Source: Ruminococcus sp.
Lineage (GTDB): Bacteria; Bacillota; Clostridia; Oscillospirales; Ruminococcaceae
Length of the DNA stretch: 9,930 bases
Direction of reading: 5' to 3'
NCBI GenBank assembly: GCA_017622635.1
Contig: JAGAQS010000245.1
Coordinates: 1 to 9,930 of the forward strand
A model generated the notes under the pieces. That model did not search any database. It was not told where the DNA came from and saw only the letters and a program-made list of their open reading frames with translations. A program made the translations under genes and the position numbers. Within the stretch, counting starts at the first letter, position 1. Each line of letters opens with the position of its first letter. Below are positions 1 through 6,075 of this stretch, one piece after another.

Positions 1-1
1 A

Positions 2-64
2 CGGATGTATTACGAACCACATTATCCGATTCTGCTTTCCGTGGAAAAGAGGATGTACTTTTGA
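2..64 (+). CDS. Possible 3' end of an upstream gene, unrecognised
   Basis: One forward frame is open from the window edge to a TGA at 62-64 and would encode a C-terminus ending SVEKRMYF. Its codons look more like the neighbouring genes than the other two frames, but 21 codons are too few to decide. Another frame is open from position 1 to a TGA at 112-114 that overlaps the rnr start in an ATGA arrangement; it uses CGA and TTA codons that look less typical here. I do not recognise either peptide. The remaining bases up to 110 contain a small inverted repeat, ATGAC-N6-GTCAT at 67-82, and a T run at 92-97. This may be a weak terminator, but it is not convincing. No good promoter for rnr is visible, so rnr may be transcribed from further upstream. 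Confidence 0.25.
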   Translation, partial: RMYYEPHYPILLSVEKRMYF

Positions 65-110
65 TTATGACAAAAAAGTCATGGGGCTTGATTTTTTATA
101 AGGAGAATTT

Positions 111-2255
111 ATGAAGAAAAAAAACGTTTCACAAAAAAATGACGTGGAAAGCTACAAAAAGAAAATAGTAACTTTTCTGAAAACCTGCAATAAAAAAACC
201 ATGCCCGTAAATGAACTTGAAAACAAGTGCCGTACAAAAAAACAGGGACGTGACAATTTTATAAAGGCATTCGACGAACTCCGCAAAGACGGTATTATCA
301 CCGTCCGCAAGGGAATGAAAACCGGTCTTTGTTCAAGACTTAATATTCACGTCGGTACGGTTACACGTTTAAGCCGTACTTTCGGTTTTGTAAAGACAGA
401 CAATGACATTGAGTATTTTATTCCGGGCAAGTGTATGCTCGGTGCTATGCCCGATGACCGTGTGCTTGTTTCGGATATTCCGTCACGTTCAGGCGAACCA
501 GAGGGCGAAATAGTAGATATTATAGATTTCGGAAGTTCCGTAATGACGGGCAGAATCGAATTTACAGACGGTGCTTTCTATCTCGTTCCCGATACGGCGG
601 TAAAAAACCACATAACCATTATAAAAGACCAGAGCGTTAAATTCAGTAACGGTGATAAGGTTCTTGCCGAAATAGTTTTCCGTGGCAGACGGCACGCCGA
701 ACACAAAGTTAAAATAACCTCTGTTTTCGGCAGTTCGGAATATGCATCATCATGTGCCAAGTCAATTCTTATGATTCACAATGCACCCGACGAATTTTCC
801 GAAGAAGTTCTGAAAGAAGCAAGAAAAATTTCTGAGGGCGGCGTACAGCCTTATTCTTTCAATAACCGTGAAAATCTCTGTGACATGAAAATATTCACAA
901 TAGACGGTGCTGAATCAAAAGACCTTGACGATGCTGTTTCCGTCGAAAAAACAGACAACGGCTATCTGCTCGGTGTACACATTGCCGACGTTTCACATTA
1001 TGTAAAGGGAAACAGTGAACTTGACAAGGAAGCTATGAGACGTGGTACGAGTATTTATTATGCCGATAAAGTTGTACCCATGTTGCCGAAAGAACTTTCA
1101 AACGGCATATGTTCGCTTAATCCCGACGAAAACAGACTCACTCTCTCGGCTTTCGTGAACCTTGACAATGAGGGACAGATTATTTCTTACCGTTTCTGTA
1201 AGAGTGTTATACGTTCACGTGTAAAAGGTGTTTATTCAGAAATAAATACTGTTCTTGATGGCTCTGAAACTCCCGAAACCGCTGAAAAATACGCTGATGT
1301 GCGAAATGAGATTTTTCTCATGAACGAACTGGCGGACATTCTTATTGCCAAGAAAAAACGCCGTAATGCTCCCGAAATCGAAACAACCGAAAGTAAGCTG
1401 ATAATAGGCGACGACGGTATATGCTGCGGAGTTGTTCCGAGAGAACGTGGAAAATCAGAACAGATTATTGAAGAATTTATGTTGACCGCAAACGAAGCCG
1501 CCGCAAAACTTGCCAAAGAGAAAAAAGTTCCTTTTGTGTACAGAATACACGAAGTTCCCCCCGAAGCAAAAGTTGAGGCACTTCACCAACTTCTGCCGAA
1601 ATTCAATCTTGAATGTCCGCATTTTACGGAATTTAAACCCGTACACGCCACAAAAATCCTTGAAAGTGCAAAGGGTACGGACAAGTTTGAAGCGGTCAAC
1701 CTTATGGTACTCCGTTCAATGTCAAAAGCCAAGTACTCCGTTGAACCTCTGGGACATTTCGGACTCGCTCTTGACGATTATGCACATTTTACCTCCCCTA
1801 TAAGACGTTACCCCGACCTCGCTATACACCGTATAATAACCGACATTCTCGCAGGATACAACAATGAATGGCTTAACAAACGTTATTCGGGTTTTGCGGT
1901 CAACGCCTCCGAACGTTCTTCAACTGCCGAAATAAGAGCAATTACTATTGAAAGAGAATGTGAGGACTGTTACAAGGCTGAATATATGAAGTCGCACATA
2001 GGCGAAACTTTTACGGCACGTATTTCAAGTGTTACTGAATTTGGTTTCTATGTACAGCTTCCAAATACAATTGAAGGTCTTGTCCACATACGCACCCTCC
2101 CTGAAGGTGAATACGACTACTCCGAACCCGTTTCACTGACTGAAAAATTCAGCGGAGTTTCATATAATCTCGGTCAGACCGTTCAGGTAATATGTTCTGC
2201 CGTGAATGTAAGCGACGGCGTTATTGACTTTGTACTTGACGATGATGACGAATAG
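111..2255 (+). CDS. rnr: Ribonuclease R (3'-5' exoribonuclease, RNB family)
   Basis: RNase R degrades RNA processively from the 3' end, releasing nucleoside 5'-monophosphates. It can work through structured RNA and serves in rRNA and mRNA decay and trans-translation quality control in the cytoplasm. The 714-residue protein has the family's full domain order: an N-terminal winged-helix-like region (about 15-75), cold-shock/OB domains (about 80-125 and 140-205), the RNB catalytic domain (about 255-580), and a C-terminal S1 domain (about 630-712, with GETFTARISS and GFYVQL). The four metal-binding aspartates are present as D265, D271, D273 and D274 in IDGAESKDLDDA. The conserved HFTSPIRRYPDL block is at 559-570. 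The start is supported by AAGGAG at 100-105, five bases before the ATG. The protein ends in an acidic DDDDE stretch, not the Lys-rich tail seen in E. coli RNase R. A lipoprotein gene follows after 10 bases, so the two are probably co-transcribed. The family assignment is very secure. Confidence 0.97.
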   Translation: MKKKNVSQKNDVESYKKKIVTFLKTCNKKTMPVNELENKCRTKKQGRDNFIKAFDELRKDGIITVRKGMKTGLCSRLNIHVGTVTRLSRTFGFVKTDNDIEYFIPGKCMLGAMPDDRVLVSDIPSRSGEPEGEIVDIIDFGSSVMTGRIEFTDGAFYLVPDTAVKNHITIIKDQSVKFSNGDKVLAEIVFRGRRHAEHKVKITSVFGSSEYASSCAKSILMIHNAPDEFSEEVLKEARKISEGGVQPYSFNNRENLCDMKIFTIDGAESKDLDDAVSVEKTDNGYLLGVHIADVSHYVKGNSELDKEAMRRGTSIYYADKVVPMLPKELSNGICSLNPDENRLTLSAFVNLDNEGQIISYRFCKSVIRSRVKGVYSEINTVLDGSETPETAEKYADVRNEIFLMNELADILIAKKKRRNAPEIETTESKLIIGDDGICCGVVPRERGKSEQIIEEFMLTANEAAAKLAKEKKVPFVYRIHEVPPEAKVEALHQLLPKFNLECPHFTEFKPVHATKILESAKGTDKFEAVNLMVLRSMSKAKYSVEPLGHFGLALDDYAHFTSPIRRYPDLAIHRIITDILAGYNNEWLNKRYSGFAVNASERSSTAEIRAITIERECEDCYKAEYMKSHIGETFTARISSVTEFGFYVQLPNTIEGLVHIRTLPEGEYDYSEPVSLTEKFSGVSYNLGQTVQVICSAVNVSDGVIDFVLDDDDE

Positions 2256-2265
2256 GAGAATAAAA

Positions 2266-3114
2266 ATGAAAAAAACTGTTATTGCCTTTCTTGCAACAGC
2301 AATTTTAATCAGCGGTTACGGCTGTGAAAAAAAATCTGAAAACAATAATAATTCAGATATTTCGGAAAGTCCGGTCTCTTCAGAATCCGCAACACTTCAG
2401 CCCGACCCCGAAGCCGTAAAAGCTTCTTCAGCCACTTCAACTACAAAAACAACAACATCATCAACCGTAACTTCAAAAACAACTGAAACAACGTCCGTTA
2501 CTTCAACAACAGTTTCTTCAACAACCAATACAACAGTCAATGAAGAATTTTCCCAACCCGACCCACTCGGTGCAGGTGCTTTCTCATACGACGAAAACGG
2601 TGCATTGCAGTTTGACGAAGAACCGCAGACCGATAATAAACAGCTTATGATGTCCGCAGGTCAGGCTCTCTTTGAGTCTGCCTGCCGTACTCAGTGGCTT
2701 TATACGGTCGGCTGTCCATACAGTCTTGATATGAACTCTACCGCACAGAACGGTTTCGGCTGGACTTATTACAAGATTACTGACGAAAATATTCATTCCT
2801 TTGCCGATATAGAAAACGATTATTATGAGGTTTTCAGTGACCGTTACCCGAATGAAGATTTGAAAATGTTGTATCTTGAACTTGACGGTGCAGTCTATGC
2901 ACTGAACGGTCAGCGTGAAATAAACCCGTATTATTCAGTTTCCAAAATCGTGGATATACAGTCACAAACCAACGACGAAATATTCTTCACAGTCGAAAAT
3001 CATTATGAGGGAACGGATATTTCCCCCAATGAACCTTATTCGGAAAAAGATACGTTTTCAATGGTTATTTCGGAAAATAAAATAAGAGCAGGACAGTTTA
3101 AACTTCCTTACTAA
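2266..3114 (+). CDS. Probable lipoprotein with Ser/Thr-rich linker, unknown function
   Basis: This is a 282-residue protein. The start at 2266 is preferred because TAGGAGAA (2253-2260), overlapping the rnr stop codon, lies five bases upstream; an in-frame ATG at 2224 has no such site and lies inside rnr. The N-terminus is MKK followed by a hydrophobic stretch and a single cysteine at C20 (ISGYGC). That suggests a lipoprotein signal peptide, although the -3 residue is Gly, so the lipobox is weak. Residues 25-95 are a low-complexity Ser/Thr linker, likely spanning the cell wall. Residues about 125-282 form a probable globular alpha-plus-beta domain rich in Tyr, Asp and Glu. It ends in alternating hydrophobic strands (EIFFTVENHY, TFSMVISE). 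I do not recognise this domain; an IseA-like or NTF2-like fold is only a guess. Co-transcription with rnr is inferred from the 10-base gap and may reflect position alone, not shared function. Confidence 0.85.
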   Translation: MKKTVIAFLATAILISGYGCEKKSENNNNSDISESPVSSESATLQPDPEAVKASSATSTTKTTTSSTVTSKTTETTSVTSTTVSSTTNTTVNEEFSQPDPLGAGAFSYDENGALQFDEEPQTDNKQLMMSAGQALFESACRTQWLYTVGCPYSLDMNSTAQNGFGWTYYKITDENIHSFADIENDYYEVFSDRYPNEDLKMLYLELDGAVYALNGQREINPYYSVSKIVDIQSQTNDEIFFTVENHYEGTDISPNEPYSEKDTFSMVISENKIRAGQFKLPY

Positions 3115-3115
3115 T

Positions 3116-3148
3116 GTTAAATTCACGTTAAATTTATGTGATTTCTAT
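3116..3148 (+). promoter_or_regulatory. Candidate Pho box: three 11-base direct repeats
   Basis: Three consecutive 11-base units start at 3116 (GTTAAATTCAC), 3127 (GTTAAATTTAT) and 3138 (GTGATTTCTAT). The first two share eight leading bases and the third is diverged. The array ends where the TTGACT -35 element begins. TT-A-rich half-sites at 11-base spacing are how PhoP/PhoB-type response regulators bind DNA in Gram-positive bacteria. The downstream gene is a phosphate transporter, which fits. The repeat is directly visible; the regulator is inferred. Confidence 0.5.
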
Positions 3149-3177
3149 TGACTATCGGAAATTTTTTATTATATAAT
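3148..3177 (+). promoter_or_regulatory. SigA-type promoter of the phosphate transporter gene
   Basis: TTGACT at 3148-3153 (five of six consensus bases) is followed after 18 bases by a perfect TATAAT at 3172-3177. Transcription would start near 3184, giving a leader of about 50 bases before the ATG at 3235. The lipoprotein gene stops at 3114, and no convincing hairpin terminator lies between, so some read-through from rnr is also possible. Confidence 0.75.
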
Positions 3178-3234
3178 TATATCCGTAGATAAAAAACAAG
3201 GGGATTGCTTAAAATAATTTCTAAGGAGAAAGTT

Positions 3235-5040
3235 ATGGAAGAATTTTCGATTTTCAACATCTTTACCCTGCTCGGCGGACTTGCATTTTTCCTGTACGGT
3301 ATGAATGTACTGTCAACAGGTCTCGAAAAGCTTACGGGCGGTAAACTTGAAGTAGCTCTCAAAAAACTTACTTCAAACAAATTCAAAAGTATTATGCTCG
3401 GTCTGGGTGTAACTATGGCTATTCAGTCATCTTCAGCCGTTACCGTAATGCTTGTAGGTTTTGTAAATTCAGGGCTTATGGCACTCGAACAATCAATAGG
3501 AGTATGTCTCGGTTCAAATATCGGAACAACATTTACAGCGTGGATTCTTTGTCTTGGTGATATAAAAACCTCAGACAACGGTGGAACATTCAATTTAATA
3601 CTCAATATGCTGAAACCGGAGTCCTTTTCACCTATTATCGCACTTATCGGCATAATAATGATTATGGGTTGCAAGAAAAACAAGAAAAAGGATATAGGAC
3701 GTATCCTCATAGGCTTCGCAATCCTTATGAACGGTATGGAGCTTATGTCTTCAGCCGTTGACCCGCTTAAAGAATCAGAATCATTCAAACAAGTTCTTAC
3801 AGCTTTTGAAAATCCTTTTTTAGGCGTACTCGTCGGAGTGGGATTTACTTGTATAATACAGAGTTCATCTGCCTCTGTCGGCATTCTTATGGCATTCTCA
3901 AAAGCCGGTGCTTTATCTTACGGAATGGCACTGCCAATCATCATGGGCTGTAATATCGGTACTTGTATTACTGCACTTATTTCAACTTTCGGCGTAAATA
4001 AAGACGCTAAGAGAGTAGCATGGATTCATGTCCTTGTGAAAATAATAGGTACAATTGTAATGCTTCCTGTTATAATGATTTTACAATCCGCACTTAACCT
4101 CAGTATATTTAACGAAACCGTCGGATATGTTGGTATTGCAACAATGCATACTATATTCAACGTAATCAATACCATTATATTCCTTCCGTTTACAAAACAG
4201 CTCGTTGCACTTTCAAAACTTATTATCCGTGATGGAAAAGAAACAGAGGACGACTCACAGCGTATTCTTACAGGTCTTGACGAAAGACTACTCAAAACCC
4301 CAAGTGTAGCCGTTCAGGCGTGCAGAACCGCTACTATCGAAATGGCTGACCTCACCAAAGAAACTATAAACAAGGCTCTTGACATTATTCTTGAATATAA
4401 CGCCGATTCCGCCGAAACAATAATTAAAAATGAAGACATTATTGACAGGTTTGAAGATACTATAAATGGCTATCTCCTTAAAATTTCAAAAAGCAGTGTT
4501 ACGGGCAGTGACAGCCGTATTGTTTCAAAAATGCTCCACTGTATAGGAAACTTTGAAAGAATTTCCGACCACGCTGTAAATCTCGTTGAGTCGTCACAGG
4601 AAATACACGACAAGAAAATAAAATTTTCCGACGAGTGTATAAACGAACTGAAAATTATTACAGAGGCTATTACCGAAAATATTAACAGTGCTTTTGAGGC
4701 TTACAATCTCAATGACCTTACAATTGCCCATAAAGTTGAACCGCTTGAAGAAGTCGTCGACAATCTCAGCATTGAACTAAAAAACAGGCATATCAGACGT
4801 TTACAGAATGATGAATGTACTGTTGAACTCGGATACATATTTCAGGATATTCTCACAAACCTTGAAAGAATTTCCGACCACTGCTCAAATATAGCCTGTA
4901 TACTCATTCAGACCGACGAAAAAACCGATTTCCACACATATCTTGCGGACGTTAAGGAAAATGACGCATCTTTTCAGGACGAATACAGAAAATATGCTGA
5001 AAACTATTTTTCCCGTCTCAGCACCGCAAAAACTCAATAA
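3235..5040 (+). CDS. Na+/phosphate cotransporter family protein with PhoU-like domain
   Basis: This inner-membrane protein of 601 residues belongs to the Na/Pi-cotransporter II family (NptA/YjbB type), which couples phosphate movement to sodium. The N-terminal half has two inverted repeats of the family's signature: IQSSSA at 63-68 with GSNIGTTFTA at 93-102, and IQSSSA at 208-213 with GCNIGTCITA at 238-247. About eight hydrophobic segments lie between residues 8 and 320. The C-terminal half (about 345-560) is a PhoU-like helical bundle with two copies of an ERISDH motif, at 441-446 and 544-549. In PhoU proteins such E-xxx-D motifs bind metal and help tune phosphate transport. The start at 3235 has AAGGAG (3223-3228) six bases upstream; an in-frame TTG at 3205 has no properly spaced site. 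The gene has its own promoter and a strong terminator. Direction of transport (uptake or export) cannot be read from sequence, and the symbol is left open. Confidence 0.93.
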   Translation: MEEFSIFNIFTLLGGLAFFLYGMNVLSTGLEKLTGGKLEVALKKLTSNKFKSIMLGLGVTMAIQSSSAVTVMLVGFVNSGLMALEQSIGVCLGSNIGTTFTAWILCLGDIKTSDNGGTFNLILNMLKPESFSPIIALIGIIMIMGCKKNKKKDIGRILIGFAILMNGMELMSSAVDPLKESESFKQVLTAFENPFLGVLVGVGFTCIIQSSSASVGILMAFSKAGALSYGMALPIIMGCNIGTCITALISTFGVNKDAKRVAWIHVLVKIIGTIVMLPVIMILQSALNLSIFNETVGYVGIATMHTIFNVINTIIFLPFTKQLVALSKLIIRDGKETEDDSQRILTGLDERLLKTPSVAVQACRTATIEMADLTKETINKALDIILEYNADSAETIIKNEDIIDRFEDTINGYLLKISKSSVTGSDSRIVSKMLHCIGNFERISDHAVNLVESSQEIHDKKIKFSDECINELKIITEAITENINSAFEAYNLNDLTIAHKVEPLEEVVDNLSIELKNRHIRRLQNDECTVELGYIFQDILTNLERISDHCSNIACILIQTDEKTDFHTYLADVKENDASFQDEYRKYAENYFSRLSTAKTQ

Positions 5041-5043
5041 ATC

Positions 5044-5081
5044 AAAAAAGAGTACAGTATTTGAAAACTGTACTCTTTTTT
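5044..5081. terminator. Bidirectional intrinsic terminator between converging genes
   Basis: A perfect 15-base inverted repeat (5044-5058 pairing with 5067-5081) has an 8-base loop. The core GAGTACAGT/ACTGTACTC is flanked by six A on the left and six T on the right, so it works as a hairpin plus U-tract on both strands. It lies three bases after the transporter stop codon and seven bases past the regulator's stop on the other strand. Confidence 0.92.
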
Positions 5082-5088
5082 AATGAGA

Positions 5089-5958
5089 TTAATTTCTTTC
5101 AATGGGTATCCATATCTGAGAATGATAGTCAGGTGAAGTCATATTGCCTGACGGATATGCCTCGATATCCATTTCATAAGTGGGTCTGTATTCGGACGCA
5201 GGGAAAAATTCAGTGCATATTTCGTGCCATAATTTCTGAATGGCTTCAGGCATTGCACCTATACATTCCGCAACTATCCATGTACGTGCAGGAATTTCAC
5301 TGACAGTATATCCCTCAGGTACTGTTATATTTCCGTCACACTCAACAGCTATTGAATAGTCGAAAGTCATTTTGTTTGTATGCGTATTGCCGTAACAGAT
5401 ACCGAAAATATACGTTTTATCAGACGCATTTGTCAGCAGTGTTTCAATAATTCCCGTTCTGTGTACCTTGTCCCAGAAGTCAGGAATTGTATTTTTGTTC
5501 TGACTTTCGTCAATGGAATGTATTTCGGTTTTTCCGAGAACCTTAAACGCAGGTTTTTCAATGATTCTGTAATTCATTGTATTACCGCCTTTCAAAATAA
5601 TCTTTACACTTAGTCGAGAAAATGATTTCAGACCTGAACCGTTTCGACGTGCTTCCGACGGAGTTATACCGTGAAATTTTGTAAATGCCCTTGTAAAACT
5701 CTCCGGTGATTCATAGCCGTATTTTAAAGCAACGTCAATCACTTTTGACTTTAAAGAACAAATCTCACTGCCGGCAAGTGTGAGCCTTCTGTTACGGATA
5801 TATTCCCCGACAGTCATTCCGCATACTGCATTGAAAATCTTCTGAAAATAAAACACCGAACAATAAGCCTGTTCCGCAATTTCCGAATAGTCAATTTTTT
5901 CAGTTATATGATTCTCAATATAGTCAAGTGAATTCTGTATACCGTTTATCCAGTTCAT
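5089..5958 (-). CDS. AraC-family regulator with GyrI-like effector-binding domain
   Basis: A 289-residue DNA-binding transcription factor. Residues 1-107 form the AraC-type double helix-turn-helix: the first HTH lies around 23-47 (YSEIAEQAYCSVFYFQKIF), the second around 72-104, with the signature GYESPESFTRAFTKFHGITP at 81-100. After a short linker, residues 128-289 look like the GyrI-like/BmrR-type small-molecule binding domain (YRIIEKPAFKVLGK at 130-143, and YEMDIEAYP at 261-269 near the end, where such domains carry key acidic residues). This HTH-first layout, as in Rob-like and YdeE-like proteins, points to sensing of a lipophilic or cationic ligand or drug. The ligand is unknown. The ATG at 5958 has AGGGAGGA (5966-5973) seven bases upstream. 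A promoter with a perfect palindrome precedes it, suggesting autoregulation. No transporter is divergently placed next to it, so the target is not evident. Confidence 0.93.
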   Translation of the reverse strand: MNWINGIQNSLDYIENHITEKIDYSEIAEQAYCSVFYFQKIFNAVCGMTVGEYIRNRRLTLAGSEICSLKSKVIDVALKYGYESPESFTRAFTKFHGITPSEARRNGSGLKSFSRLSVKIILKGGNTMNYRIIEKPAFKVLGKTEIHSIDESQNKNTIPDFWDKVHRTGIIETLLTNASDKTYIFGICYGNTHTNKMTFDYSIAVECDGNITVPEGYTVSEIPARTWIVAECIGAMPEAIQKLWHEICTEFFPASEYRPTYEMDIEAYPSGNMTSPDYHSQIWIPIERN

Positions 5959-5985
5959 ATTAATTTCCTCCCTGAGTGTGATTAC

Positions 5986-5991
5986 ATTATA
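5986..5991 (-). promoter_or_regulatory. Likely -10 element of the AraC-type regulator gene
   Basis: The minus strand reads TATAAT at 5991-5986, 27 bases ahead of the ATG at 5958. The region where a -35 would sit (about 6009-6015) reads AGGAAA or CAGGAA and is a poor match, so the promoter may be weak or need an activator. Confidence 0.55.
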
Positions 5992-6002
5992 ACACGTTAT
6001 AA
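5987..6002. promoter_or_regulatory. Palindromic operator candidate overlapping the regulator's -10
   Basis: TTATAAC-AC-GTTATAA is a perfect 7-base inverted repeat with a 2-base spacer. It covers five of the six -10 bases, so a bound protein would block RNA polymerase. AraC proteins usually bind direct-repeat-like sites as monomers or loose dimers, so the binder could also be a different dimeric repressor. AT-rich sequence makes chance possible. Confidence 0.45.
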
Positions 6003-6039
6003 AATTTTTTTCCTGATATTCTGTGCTTTAGTATGTCAT

Positions 6040-6071
6040 AAAAAAAGCAACTGTTTTCACAGTTGCTTTTT
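6040..6071 (-). terminator. Intrinsic terminator of the dockerin protein gene
   Basis: A perfect 12-base stem (6042-6053 with 6060-6071, core GCAACTG/CAGTTGC) has a 6-base loop. On the minus strand it is followed by a run of seven T (6046-6040). It begins five bases after the stop codon of the dockerin gene and ends that transcript before the regulator's promoter. Confidence 0.92.
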
Positions 6072-6075
6072 ATCA

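Noticed and set aside
67..97. Terminator ahead of rnr
   Set aside because: The 5-base stem ATGAC/GTCAT is short and the T run is ten bases away, so it does not form a standard intrinsic terminator.
2224..2265. Earlier ATG for the lipoprotein gene inside the end of rnr
   Set aside because: No ribosome binding site is in place and the extension would put a polar, basic stretch ahead of the signal peptide; the ATG at 2266 has TAGGAGAA and yields a proper lipoprotein signal.
3205..3234. TTG start adding ten residues to the phosphate transporter
   Set aside because: The GGGG before it is too close to the TTG, whereas the ATG at 3235 has AAGGAG at a good distance and gives a normal family N-terminus.
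5061..5613. Plus-strand open frames across the AraC-type regulator
   Set aside because: They overlap a well-supported minus-strand gene, contain part of the terminator, and show no family motif.
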